Assembly (NCBI GenBank): GCA_900312665.1
Contig: ONZQ02000008.1
Location: 868,001 to 932,000 of the forward strand
Reading direction: 5' to 3'
Origin: Cephalotrichum gorgonifer
Lineage: Eukaryota > Ascomycota > Sordariomycetes > Microascales > Microascaceae
DNA length: 64,000 nt
Part shown: positions 44,401 to 56,140 of the stretch, piece after piece
Layout: each line of letters begins with the position of its first letter
How positions within the stretch are numbered: the first letter of the stretch is position 1
The notes under the pieces: generated by a model
What the model was told of the DNA's origin: nothing
Database searches by the model: none
What the model saw: only the letters and a program-made list of their open reading frames with translations
Position numbers and translations under genes: made by a program

Positions 44401-47400
44401 AAGGCGAAATATCAGATGGGCATCCCGGATTGCTACACCAAGCTCATCTATCTCGTCCACTTTGGCCTGATGGAATTGGTCTGTTAGCCATGAAGGTCTA
44501 GCACCAGGAAAAGAAGTGGATGGATTTCGCTTACATTGAGGAGCAAATCGACCTTCTGGAGCAGGATAGCAGCTTTCTCCAGCTGGTTTTCCAAGTTGAG
44601 AGCCTCGAACCAGGACAGGAAATGTTCCTTCAGAAACAAGACAACCCCCTTGCTTGCTTCAGTAAACAGCTCGATATTGTCACCTCCTTCATCGCCCACC
44701 GCAACCTCCCTGACCATCTCATATAAGTGGTTAATCCAGTAGAGGGATAAAAAGCTACTCGTCGCCAAAGCCCTAACCCCTAGGGTCCGATTGGCGAATA
44801 TTTTGATTAGAGAGTTGATGCCACGGTGTGTGAGTTCTGCGTGGCTCCGAGAAGCGGTAGGGATCTTCTCTCTCACATAGTCTCTGGCCGTCTGGTGGTG
44901 AAAGGAGACAGTCCCGTCCAAGGCAATGTCAAGAAAGCAGCTGCATTTCTCGACGATATTCCGCAGGTTAACCCTAGGCTCCAGAAGAACTAATTCCTCC
45001 AGCTCGGAGAGGTGCAGCGACTGATTGGCCGTGGCCATTGTACCCAGGATCTCGAGGCAGAACTTCCAGTCGTTCCGTGGGAGACTTTCAAGTTTTCCCA
45101 TCAAGTGTTCGTAAAGGGGGTCCAGGCCGTTGAAATCTTTGACTTCATCCAGGACACTTTCGGCATACCACTTTTCCTCCGCCTTGAGAGCATCGCATAC
45201 GGCGTTGACCCAGAGGTAGTTGCCTGAAGCCTGTACATCGAGAGTGGCGACAATAACTCCCGCGAGCTCGTCATCGTAGGCTTTCGCCTTGGCCAACTCT
45301 CCGACCCTAGTCTCGATATAACTTCTTATGGCGTCAGAACAACCGGGAAGGCTTGGGTCAATGGCAATATGGCTGCCTTGTCTCAATGCGGACTGTATGA
45401 CGGAAGATACGTTGCTAGAAACGAGCCATCGTGCCCGCGTTGGCTGCTGCGTTAACTCTTGGATGAGCCTCAGGAAGTCCACAAGGCTAGGTTGTCCGTC
45501 CTCTGAGGAGCATTCATCGAGAGCGTCGATGATGAGGTATGTCTCCAAAAAGTCTTCGTCTTTGATCATGTCATGCAGGACTCCAGACAGCGCAAAAAAG
45601 TCGCCTGGATCGTCAAAGGTTGTCCTACCTGTCGTGGAACGCTTGCTTTTCAAGTGCTTGACAAGGGTCGGTTGGCGGGTGAGCAGGCTCCATAGCAGGT
45701 GCCTGAGGGCCGCTGCGGGATTATTTGCTCCCGGATTCCTGTAGTCAAAGAAGAAGAAGGCAATACACTGTGCTGTCGAATCGCGGCGCTCTGCCCCTGA
45801 TATCGCCTGTATGATCGATTTCAACAGCATGGTCTTGCCCTGACCTGGACTCCCCCTGATCCAGAGCAGAGTGCTGTCTGCCTTCTCCCATTCGCGGAAG
45901 TCCAAATACTCCCTTCTTGTATCAATCATGCTATGGAGGCATCGCATTCTTTGGCTCTCCTTGACGCTGGGAAGAGTCTTGAGCTTCGGGCGGTCGACAT
46001 GCAGATCGTTCAAAACCTCCGCGTCATCCTCCGAGGATCCCTCTGCCGACTCGCTTGATTCTGATCTTGCTTCTAACGTGGGGTCATCTTGACGGCGCGA
46101 TGTCTTCTCAGCAAATTGTAGAATTTGTTTTTTGAAGGGCAGAAGCACCAGCTCCTGACTGAACAAAGGCAGGGCCTCCTCCGCATTGGCGATGGTCTTG
46201 AGAGATATTGGCTTCGGCTCTTGAGACCTGTCAATGCTGGCGGGGAAGGAAAATGCGAGGGTTCCGCTGTGGCAACACACGATGTTCATCTCAAATGAAA
46301 GGATGGCCTTGTACAGCTCTAGGATCCGCGCCCTGAGCCGGCTCTGTGGCTCGTTGAGTTTGAGTCCACCGTGCGGAAGAAGCCTCGGTAGACGTCCGTA
46401 CCAGTCCATCCGGGAAATGACATGAAGGAGGCCGAAGAAGTCATCTTTGTTTGAGGCTTTGGGACTTAGAAGGATCTGCCGCGACTTGGCTTAGTATGGC
46501 TGCGTACGGGAGTAGGTTCGCCGGTGGATTCTCACCTTGGAGGCAAAGCAAATTCCGACCCATGCGAGCAGTGCGTTCGGCATGGTAGAGTCTACTGCAT
46601 GTTGGAGCATCTTCCGTACTGTGGTGGTCTCTGTTTCTCCTTCTCCATCATCATCATCTTCTTCACTACCCCCTTTGTCCTTATGGTCCGCCTCGTTTAG
46701 CAAACTCTCCAAAAGCTCCTTCATTTGAATCCTCCTATCCTGAGGATTTTCTTGGCTGACTCGGATTTCAAAGGGATTAAACGAGGTCGAGGTCTGCGGT
46801 GTTATAACTTTCTCGGCTATCTGCTCCAGCCTGGTTGACAGAGTTTGTTCGTACCACATGGCCATATCAGTATGCTCTACTTTAACCTGGTCATAAGCCT
46901 CATCCCATAGCAAGTCCGACAGGTTTTGGGAGGCGTCTTCGATCGGCGGCGGTGACGGGTGCTGTATTTGTGGCTCGCTGAGAAGCCTGTCATCATTCTG
47001 GGTGTCTGATCGTGCCGGACCAGCGTCCTGTCGACCCGGTTCGGGTTGGGTTAAGGCAGAAGGATGGCCTACTGGCCCTGGGCCAGGAGACTCGACTATC
47101 ATTTCAGAGGGGCCGATCTCTTGTTCGGGGAACTGAGCCGCCGGGTTGGGAAGTTCGACTTCTGATATCCTGCCATCGGTTACTGGTACTAGGCCATTAC
47201 CCTTGACTTGGTTTGGGGGTGTCTGGTCTGCGTAATCCTCCAGAGTCCATTGTTCAATGCTGGTGCTGGGAGTCGAGTCATGGTTACCGGCTGTTGTGGC
47301 AGGAACACGCGTTCCTGTGTCGGCAGGTTGTGTCTGGACATCAAGGAGCGAGCGAGATAAACCAGAGTTGGTCCGCTGTATTCTCGCCTTGACGTATTTT

Positions 47401-47414
47401 TCGAGTCTTCTCAT
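41494..47414 (-). CDS. NLR-type STAND protein, NACHT-WD40-TPR, with one nonsense codon
   Basis: Fungal NLR-like receptor; relatives control non-self recognition and regulated cell death. Exons: 47414-46536, 46475-44535, 44466-44232 and 44114-41494, 1891 codons, all junctions in phase. After a Pro-rich start, an N-terminal fungal NACHT-associated region (SDLLWDEAYDQVK, NALLAWVGICFASK) leads to the NACHT NTPase: Walker A GSPGQGKTM near 500 and Walker B YLIIDALDECSS near 605. Splicing at 44232/44114 restores the classic LKGHTDWVRCVAF. About 12 WD40 repeats follow (to about 1550), then about five 42-residue TPRs (for example DHPSTLSSLTDLASVLDSQG). Codon 1088, in WD40 repeat 2, is TAG (43908-43906) where Trp is expected (NSITI-stop-DSFTG). 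The frame is otherwise open for 800 more codons. It is either a recent null allele, a sequencing error, or read through. Confidence 0.87.
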
Positions 47415-48330
47415 GTTGGTCTGCTCTCAGCGCGGTGATTACTGGTGATGCTGCTGCGTTGTAGATGTTGAGAACATCGGAGATCTAAACGGTGGGAGAG
47501 TACTTGTAGTAAAATGGACATGTTGCAGACTCGTGAGTCTTGTAAGCTAGGCAAGGCAGCAATTCGCCAGTTGATGTAGTCCAAGACATCGAAGAGGTGC
47601 AGGCCAACGGAGACGAGAAGCATCTGCATGACGGGAGACGAGACTGAACGGGGAATATCGCTGGCAAGGAGTATCCCGGCCCCGTACCGGTACTGTCAGA
47701 TACAATAGCCACATCGGGGCGGGCCCGGCCCCCAAATGGGGTCAAAGCAAGGGGGGAGGGAAGGGGGTATAATGGTGTGGTACGAGCGCCACAGCGCTTG
47801 GCACCTCCAAGGCTGGTAGACTAAGAAAAGCGACATACAGGTGAAGTTGAGGTGCAACTACTTGCACAAGGGCGGCATAATATGGCTTCGCCCTGGCAGG
47901 GTTCGAGAACGGGCTCTGCGTGACAAGCCTGCATACCAGCGATGTGATAAGGTGATGTGTGAGAGGGAGATGAGTCTTTCTGACTGGTTGGGGGATGGAG
48001 TTGGGTAATACAAGTCGTGATTGGAGGGTTGGTGATGTCCAAGTTGGGACGATGGAGTTGAGTTGGAGGGGGAGGTTGGGGGCGGAAGGGAAGGCAGGCT
48101 GTGGTGGTACATATGGTATTGTCACAAGTGGCCCCAAACAAAGTCAAGGGATTGATTGACTCGGTGGCACCTGCCATGTTCAATTGATATATACTGGAGA
48201 CTCGGTATTACAGGTACATTGAAGTGTCGAACACAATTCAGGCGGGGCAGGAAGCTAATAATGTAATACGCTTTAGGAATCTTGGATGCTACGCAGCGGA
48301 TTCTTGGTGTCACCACCACAATCCACAAGA
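47415..48330. other. intergenic: NLR promoter and 3' flank of the next gene
   Basis: About 0.9 kb between two minus-strand genes. Several short Pro-rich frames occur on the minus strand around 47.7-48.2 kb (C/T-rich DNA), without support as genes. Nothing else was recognised. Confidence 0.45.
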
Positions 48331-49436
48331 CTAGGCACCGGACGGCTCTAAAGGCTCCAGGCCCTCCAACATCTTCTCGCCCACAGCCTCGTCACCGTCC
48401 AGCAACTTGCTCAGATGGTCCCCCTCCAGCAGCTCGCCGAGCCTCTCCTTGTCCACCCGCTGGCTGATCTTTGCCCCCTCGCGCCCGGTTACGCGATCCG
48501 TCTCACCGTCAAAGTAGATGGCCTCGTCCTCCTGCCTGCCCAGCCGGAATAGGCGGCGCGCGCCCTGCTCAAAGTCGTGGATGAAGCCCGCCTCGGCCTG
48601 CATGTCGAAGACGCCGCTGAATGAGATGGGCTTGGCCGGGTCGGTTTGGGAGTGGGACCGCTTGAGGAGCACGGCGAGGTGGAAGTGCGGCTTGACTCCA
48701 TAGTCGGTGAGTTTGTTTTGCTCCATGTACCTGGGGTTCGTGGATAGGGGATGCATATTTGTCAGTCACTACTAGGGTATGGGCGAGCCGCAGGGCGGGG
48801 GTGGGGAGAGGGCCGGTAGAGTGCCTGGGGCAGTGCTACACACCAATTGATCCCATACAGCCGCTGCTCAGCGTCGACAAGGGGGTCCGCCGACCCGCGG
48901 TCAAAGTGCTTGCGTGTATACGACCGCTCTTTTTCTTTGCTGGTGTTGGCCTTGGCGGCAGCCATGTGCTCGACGCCCAGTTCGCCCCCGTAGGCATTCT
49001 TCTCGACGATGTCCTCGGACGACTCATTCCACATCTCATCTCGCACGAACGGCGCGTAACCGACAATCGCTGGTGAGGCCTTCTCCGTGTTGGGCGGCAC
49101 AGCCTTGTTGTCCTCATCAAAGGCAAGCCACATCCGCACGGACTGGAAGCGGAAGTTCGACGAGTGGCAGTTGAGCTTGACGCTGAAGATGAGGAGCGTC
49201 ATCGGCTGGGTCTTGGCTGGAGTTTCCCAGCCATGGAGGCACAGGATCATCTGAACCGTCTTCTTGAACCGGGACATCTTAGGCGAGATGTGGATGTACA
49301 CTCTCTGCCAGCGATCCCCTCCTGGGTTGTTGGTCTTGAAGGAGCCGACTGTTTCATCAAAGTCCGGGTCCTCAACTTCGTACATGGCCTCTTCCCTGGC
49401 CTTTGGGACGTCCTCGGGAGTGTCTATGGGAGCCAT
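48331..49436 (-). CDS. Protein of unknown function between NLR and subtilisin-like genes
   Basis: I do not recognise the family. Exon 1, 49436-48844, starts MAPIDTPEDVPKAREEAMYE. A GTGTGT…CCCAG intron follows, then exon 2, 48730-48331, joined as GINW|YMEQNKLTDYGVKPHF, giving 330 aa. There is no signal peptide or membrane helix. The first half is beta-rich in appearance (RVYIHISPKMSRFKKTVQMI, NFRFQSVRMWLAFDEDNKA, ASPAIVGYAPFVRDEMW). The middle is charged (SKEKERSYTRKHFDRG). The second half has HFHLAVLLKRS and FDMQAEAGFIHDFEQG, then an acidic helical tail (LGELLEGDHLSKLLDGDEAV). It lies on the same strand as the NLR and head to head with the S8-like gene, so it may share their function. That is inference only. 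Confidence 0.8.
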
Positions 49437-50436
49437 GCTCCTGACTGGGTTGTATCCGTCGACGGTTGGGGGTGGCTGGGTTTGCTGGACTTGGGAATAA
49501 CTCGCTCTGGAATAAGTTGATGGCGGCCTAATAATAATGGCCTTCTCCGTGCGGATGGTATAATTATGTAGGCTGTGAGCGACCTGATGCTGGTGGTATC
49601 ATTTCTCAAGACTCCCGCCTTTATTTTTAATCCTTTCCGTGGCTTAGCTGACCGAACTCACCGCGGCGAGGCTCTGGAGCAAGAGATATCAATAATACCA
49701 ATAACATGTTGCAACATGCCGGGCCGGATATACTCAGGCCGGCGATGTGGTTGCATTGCATTCCAGGTAACACACAGCCTTACGTTATTGATTGCACGAA
49801 CGGACAAGTTGAGCAGGCTTGAAATTTGTTACCTACGAGATGATTTTCCCTCTCTGGTATGGCGACGAGGCTCCCAGGCAAGGGGTGGATGACCTGCCCA
49901 CGAGCCGTCATCATGGAAGCCACACGGCATTGACTACTACAAGAGGTCAGTGATCGTCGGCACCTTGCCCATTTTCGGCTGTGGGAGCTGAAATAGGCTC
50001 CTGCAAGTTGATGCGCAGGGAGCGACCCATGACGCAGGGACAGGAGGGAGAGAGAGCCACTCGGAGTCGAGCCCTGCTGCAAAAAGATGGCCTCTCAAGT
50101 ACAAGTACTGTAAGGTACAGTACTCCGTATACTTTTAGGCCTTCTCCGTATTATTGGGGGCGCTTTTGGCAGCCTGCCCGTGTTGTAGCATGGATTATGG
50201 ACGCTGTGTGGTGTGTGGCGAGTCCAGCCTGACCGGGAGAGACTGTGGCTCTCTTGCTGTAGCCGCGCGCCTTGGCTCAGACTCGGCACTTATATCCGTA
50301 CAGTAAGTATATACAGTAATATTCACTTCACCAGCCTTGGCCACGCCTTTGATTTAACGTCTATTCCGATCTCCTCACACCTTTTTTAAACTTTACAATC
50401 AAGGCGACTCGCGGCGTCGAGAATGTTAAGTCCGGG
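49437..50436. other. divergent promoter region between unknown and S8-like genes
   Basis: A 1-kb head-to-head spacer. It contains TACTCCGTA at 50121-50129. A five-codon upstream frame (ATG 50423, stop 50438-50440) overlaps the next gene's start by ATGA. No other gene was seen. Confidence 0.5.
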
Positions 50437-53400
50437 ATGATAGACGACAAAAGAGACATGAAGCTGGTCGCCAATATGGAAGAGAAGACACCCAAATCAC
50501 CGACCAAGACGGATGGGAAGGGGACTACTCGTAGATCAACAAAGATCGATACGAAGAAGTCCAAGCCGACCAAAATGAATGGGGAGAATACCAACTCAGC
50601 CGATACAAATGCGGGGGATGTCGTCGAAAGGATGTGGCTCGACAGGTTTCCTAAAGACAGGCTGCGAAAGTGGCTCGACAAGTTAGATGGAAACAAGCTC
50701 CAGTCCCTGTACGATAACTGGGAAGACGACGGGGAATTCAAGGCGTATGACACTATAGTTCGCGCCGTCAAGCAGATGAGGAACACGGGAGGGTCCGAGT
50801 ATGAACCCCAAGCCTTGGTGGGGAATTTGGCTCAGTGCAACTACAACCGAGATAGCCCGATGATCCAAGAGCTGGCCGTGATTCTGAGCTTCCCAGAGGA
50901 TGTCGGGTTGAGCAAGGCAGAGATGCTCAAGAAGACTATCGACGTGTGGGACGCAGATTTGCGGTTGGTCAAAAAAAGACTCAATCACGAGGAAAAGACG
51001 GGGGGAAAGACCCAGGAGATTATCCAGCAGCGCGCCGACGACAAATGGCAGGGCGGTTACGACGCCGATGACAGATGGAAGGGCGGCGACGACAAGGTCG
51101 CTGTCCACGCCATCTGTATTGCTGGACCGACGTTGGCATTCGAGATCCTTACGGACATTGGCAAATCGCCGCTCGAGCGCGCGTCCGAGTCAGGGGCCAC
51201 TGGGATCGTGAGGATCATGCTTGAGGAACTGAAGAATCACTTGCAAAGCAACCCCGACCCCCAGGGAGCATTGAAAGACAGGATCACCATGAAGTCAAAG
51301 GAGTCTAGGGGCCCGGGTGCGTTTCTCATTGCTGCCAAGAATCTCCGACTTGGTGTGCTAGGCCTGCTCCTCAAGCACTGCCCAAGCCTCGCCGGCAAAG
51401 AAGGACTCAAGGCAGCCATCACCGGCGCATTCCCGGGGGACACGGACAAGAGCGAGGAAGGGCGGGAGGCGGCACTCGAGGCATTCAAGCTCATCCGGAA
51501 CCACATGACAGACCGCGACGACATGAGAGAAATCTTCGCCCAAGCCGTGAGAGCGCGGTCGATAAATGTGGTCAGATACCTCATCACCGAACAGGACGCC
51601 GCGGAGGCGGCCTACAGCAATGCCTCCTTGATTATCGAGGAGGGCACCGTCGAGATGTGGGAGTACATCCCCAAGTCGACTCGGGAGGGGTTCCTGAAGC
51701 AGGAGGCCGGCGGTCTTCACAAGGCGGTGCTGTGCCGAAGAGCAGACATCGTGGAAAGCATCCTCAAGGACTTCCCCAGGGAGGCCGACCGGAAGGCCGT
51801 TATCAGACCCAAGGCGGGCGGGCAGAGCCTCAATGCAGTCGAGGTGCATATGTATCCTCTGGAGTGCTTGGGCGAAAAACCTCGGGCCTCCGGCAAGAAA
51901 GCGTCAGAAGCCGACAAGAGGTCACTCGAGGCCTACACCAAGATCCGCAATCTGCTCTTGCATGCCATGATTCGGAGCAGGAACATTGATATGGGGATTC
52001 GAGAAATCCGATCGATCTTGAGCAAATCCAAAGGCATGTCTACTTAATACCCATGTGTTGAGTTCTGAATCGCTGCTAACGATGTCCTGATACAGTCGAG
52101 GGTAGGTAACACAGGATAGATCGAGGGCAAGACCGCTGGCTGTTGTAAATGGATGTGCTGCTAACTGGGAAAATCAGCAAACACGATCTGCCTCCATCTG
52201 TCTACTATCAATACGGAAGAGCAGACCTTTGCCGAGTACGTCGAGGGCTTAGTGGCAGCTGACAACTCCTCGGTTGCCACGAGATTCAGGTTCGAAAGGA
52301 TCCTCAAGTATGCCAAATATCCCGACCTCGGGAGCCAGCCACCAGGTAGTATGTCTACGACTCAGGCAGAACTGCAGATCGACCACAGGGAGATCAGGAC
52401 CGTGTCCGAGTGGCTCAAGAAAAGGCTTGTGCAGGAGGTATTGGAGCTATCGGTGCCTGACCAGCTCCACGCTCCGCACTCGGACGAGGATGTGGCGTAC
52501 TGCGTCAACGAGTTCTCCGTCAGGGTGCTGAAGTGGAGGAAGCTCGATCTCTATCTTCCCGCGTTGAAGACCGTCCCGAAGCCTGGTATGGATATCGACG
52601 ACCAGGGCGACGCTAGGCCGTCGGATAAGGCGATCAACACGCAGTTGGAAGAACTCGACCTCTACACCAGCGGGAACCAGTCTGTCCTTGATCAGTGGTA
52701 CCGCGAACTAGAAAATTTTCACAGTGTAAGCCCCTTTAATTTTGGTTTCAACCCTCCCCCCCACTCCCCCCCCCCCAAACAGCATGTAGACGTGAAGCCC
52801 TTTGGCGGGTGGTAGAGAGAGCTCCCCCATTTATATGATTCCTTTATTCGACGAGACTGACATGATAATTCGGCTGGGGTTATCAGCTTGAACGGCTATC
52901 CGTCTATGTTGTTACAGTAAGTATACCCGCTCCTAGAGTAACAGTGTGGCACATCTATTACGACCACTTGGCTCATATAATCACAGGATGTTCTTAGCAA
53001 GGCCCGAGCACAGCAGGTAAAGAAGGAGGTACAGGTGAGACTGGACGAAATCAACAAAAGACTCGGGCTCCGATGGACCAGAATGAACTCAGAAGATGGC
53101 GAGCATGTTCCTGTGATGGACTATACGTGGATCAAGGAGAGGAGGAAGACGACGTTCCGCAAGTTGCATGAGATGTGTGTCACACCTCCCCACCACCCTC
53201 TGCTAATTTCCGGTTCTGGTACTTTAGGACTAGCATACTGCAGTATTTGCTGACTGGGAGCCATTACAGAACCCACGACGTGGTCGGCCCCAACCTTGCC
53301 TCCTTCATCAAGAAGTACCGCGGACATATGGTCAAGGAACCTAAACTTAGGAGGACGAAGGTCGCGCTTATCGACATCGGCGTCGTCCTTGTTGGGGCCA

Positions 53401-54413
53401 GGGACAAGGGACAGGGAAAGCAAGAAGTCCAACAACAGTCGCGGTCTCTCCAGAGCTTGAACAGGGGCAAAGACGACCTGTCGGAGAGGGTGGTCGACGG
53501 GACCTCGTTCGTGAGCTCGGGCGACGACGAAGAGCCCGTCTGGTGGCACGCGTCCGAGGCACACGGGACCCAGATGGCGCGGCTCATCTGTTCCATCGAC
53601 CCGTGCTGTGAACTCTACGTGGCCAAGGTCGCTGAGTCGAGAGGACAGGGGATTCCGTCAAATACTGTTGCCGACGTAAGATCCTCCCCCCCCCTTTTCT
53701 TACCTACATATCTTACCTTATTATTCATGATCGTTGCTCCACTCTCTGTCTCTCTCTCTTTCGGAACGTCTTGAGCATTTCTGCTGACCAAGTTAACTCT
53801 GGCCGCACTTCATGACCAGGCCATCAACTGGGCCATTAGCAAGGAGGTGGATATCATCTCGCTCAGCCTCATCACGTACACAATCACGGAGACGCTCCAA
53901 GACGCCATCATCAAGGCCGCCAACAGCGACATCGTCATCATCTCCAGCACGGCGGACGAGGGCGTCAGCGACCCGCGCGCCGCGACCGATCAGGAGGAGC
54001 ACAAGAAGGACGTCATTCGGATCGCGGCGTGCGACCACTGGGGCAAGCCCCTCCGGTTCAGCCAGGACCAACGCGACTACAGCTTCGTCGGCCACAACGT
54101 CCACGTCGGCCAAGTGCCTTTCCTCAAGTCGGACGAGGTCGTCAGCGGGAGCTTGGTCGCCACCGCCGTCGCCGCCGGCGCGGCCTCGCTGGCCCTCGCT
54201 TGCTGTCGCCTGTCCAGGCACTGCAAGACGGACGTGCAGGCGTGGAGGGACAGGAAGGCGCGCGCGGCGTTCGACAGGATGCTGGAGGGGTCGGAGCAGC
54301 GGTACTGTAAGCCGGAGAAGATTTGCGGCGGGAACAAGTCGCTCGCGACGGCGGATTTCATGACGACGGTCCACGACAGTTTCCGCGACTTCGCGGGTGG
54401 CCCATCGGCTTGA
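50437..54413 (+). CDS. Large protein with C-terminal subtilisin-like (S8) domain, catalytic Ser replaced
   Basis: Exons 50437-52033, 52178-52725, 52887-52916, 52987-53174, 53228-53675 and 53820-54413 give about 1134 aa. The N-terminal 100 residues are Lys/Thr-rich, followed by helical repeat-like sequence with weak ankyrin flavour (SPLERASESGATGIVRIMLE, GGLHKAVLCRRADIVESIL). A long helical linker follows. The S8 domain starts near 830. Asp837 lies in VALIDIGV and His900 in SEAHGTQMA. The serine motif, which I expect as GSSVATA in this fungal group, reads SGSLVATAVAAG, with Leu1049 (TTG, 54153-54155) at the nucleophile position. Intron 1 appears to use a GC donor (AAAG|GCATGT), because only phase 1 fits. 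There is no signal peptide, so it is intracellular. The role may be a pseudo-protease partner in recognition or cell death; this is inferred from the family and the neighbouring NLR. Confidence 0.75.
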
Positions 54414-55600
54414 TTATCAATCGAGCTGAACCTGCCGAACTGCCGAAGTGAGAATTGAGAAGTATGAGAGGCGAGGCTTGAATATACTTAATGATCGAGC
54501 ATTGGTCCTTCCGTGACCTCATTCAGTAGCTCTGTACGCATCCCCACCGCCCCTCCTCCTCCTTTTCCTCCTCCTCAGTCCTCATATCCCTCTAGCTCAG
54601 TGACCTTTCCCCCCTCTCCAGAACTCCTCTGTATAACTGCTCATTAAGACTCTAGCCCCTACGACTAGGTAAATTGCCGCACGTATACTGGCCAGTAGGA
54701 TATGGCAGCGAGCTCTTTATATATCAAAGGCAGTCAAACCTTGACATTTATCATCAGATGAAGAGAAGGGAGGAGAGAAGAGCAAGCTGCAAGTGTGCTA
54801 TGCATGCAGCACTGTACAAAGCTCTCAGACCAAACCAGCGTCAGTGACCAGTCAACGTCGGCCAATCATAAGCTGGACCCACCCCGGCACCGGCACCGGC
54901 ACCGGCACCGGGACGGACCGACCCGGGACCCACGATGCGTCTGATTTCCTGCAACCAAAGGAAGGAATCACCGAATACTATGCCTATATCTAAACAGGTA
55001 TACTTACGGACATTCTTCCGTCAACGCCATATACAAAAGTTAGAGAAAATTCCCCACCATCTGGGGGAAAAAACGGAACCCGCTTCGACACCGCTCAAGG
55101 ACCTCGTCCATGTAGGTAACTGTTCTCATACTGCCGACATGCTAGCCATGATATTATGCCTCTATCTACCTACACGCTAAAATGCTGTATTCTACCTAAC
55201 CATCATTAATATGCGAATTCAAGCGACCTCTTTTTCAGTATCCCCTTCTCCCCCAAGATAAGGGAGCCCCATTTACTTTCACGACCCTCGGCGGCAACAT
55301 GGAGAAGCACAACTTGTAAGACAGATCCATACTTCACCAAGTCTTATCGATCTAGGGCAATGACGTCCTTCGGCTAAAATTAGACCCAGGCGGCCATAAA
55401 GAATATATGAAAAACCCCTTGATCGAGTAAGACATGCACGCGGTTGAGACAAAACAAGGCGTGGCCTCACTTGTCTTTCCTATTCTGGATGGGGGCCGGC
55501 CGCGGAGGTGAACACCAAAGAAAAAGGGTCTCGACTATTTGGACCATTCGAAGAAATTTTGAAGAAACGATGTCCAACCATCGTTCTTCCTCGCTGCCCC
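54414..55600. other. about 1.2 kb intergenic with a short GGCACC repeat
   Basis: No gene is supported. A hexamer microsatellite (CCGGCA-type, about 4.5 units) lies at 54884-54912. The rest is A/T-leaning sequence with short unsupported frames. Confidence 0.5.
54884..54912. repeat. hexanucleotide microsatellite (CCGGCA)n
   Basis: CCGGCA is repeated about 4.5 times in tandem and is interrupted only at its 3' end (CCGGGA). It is intergenic. Confidence 0.85.
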
Positions 55601-56140
55601 CTACTCCTTCACCATCTTCTCCGGAGGCCGCAAATCCACGCCCCTCAGCGTTTTCAGCATCGTCAGGGCGCCGCAGACTGTCATCAACAGATACAGCCCC
55701 AGCCACGTAAAGACGCGCGCGAAGCTCACGTCGGCAACGAGCCGAGCCTCCGCCGGCATTGCGGTATACGTCTTCTCGTCCCCGTTGTCGCAGTTGTTCG
55801 CGAACATGCCCCACGCGGCGAGGTAGGAGTGGCGGAGCAGCCCGCCGGCATACTCGTCGACGCTGATATACGAGGGTAGCTGCGAAGAATTTATGACGGA
55901 GAGCATGGTCAGGAGGTCTGGGAGGATCCAGATGGCCTGGTGGACCCAGGGGTCCGGCCGGAGCTCGACCTCCTGGATCGGGGTCTGGTTCTCCGCGACG
56001 CGGGGGTTGATATAGGTGGCCTCGGCCTGCACGCGATATTACATATATTGGCTTGGCTTTCCGATAAACGCGCTAGACATGGCAAGAGCCTGGTTGGGTC
56101 TGAGCAAGAAATGCGAGCCTTCTATCATAACTCATATTTA
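55601..56140 (-). pseudogene. Decayed 3' part of a multi-pass membrane protein gene
   Basis: An open frame of about 145 codons (from about 56038 down to 55601) encodes QAEATYINPRVAENQTPIQE, then PDPWVHQAIWILPDLLTMLS, and near its end a hydrophobic helix (FTWLGLYLLMTVCGALTML). It has no ATG. Reading further upstream in the same frame, protein-like text continues (GSHFLLRPNQALAMSSAFIG, KPSQYM) but is broken by TAA at 56041-56039, TGA at 56134-56132 and TAA at 56140-56138. The first TAA replaces what looks like a Gln codon. No upstream exon could be found. I read this as a 5'-truncated, mutated relic of an integral membrane protein of unknown function. Confidence 0.6.

Noticed and set aside
52726..52815. 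Alternative end of the S8-like gene at HVDVKPFGGW-stop after a poly-C stretch
   Set aside because: Skipping to the acceptor at 52886 keeps the frame (LERLSVYVVT|DVLSKARAQQ) and links to the S8 domain, so the early stop is more likely inside an intron.
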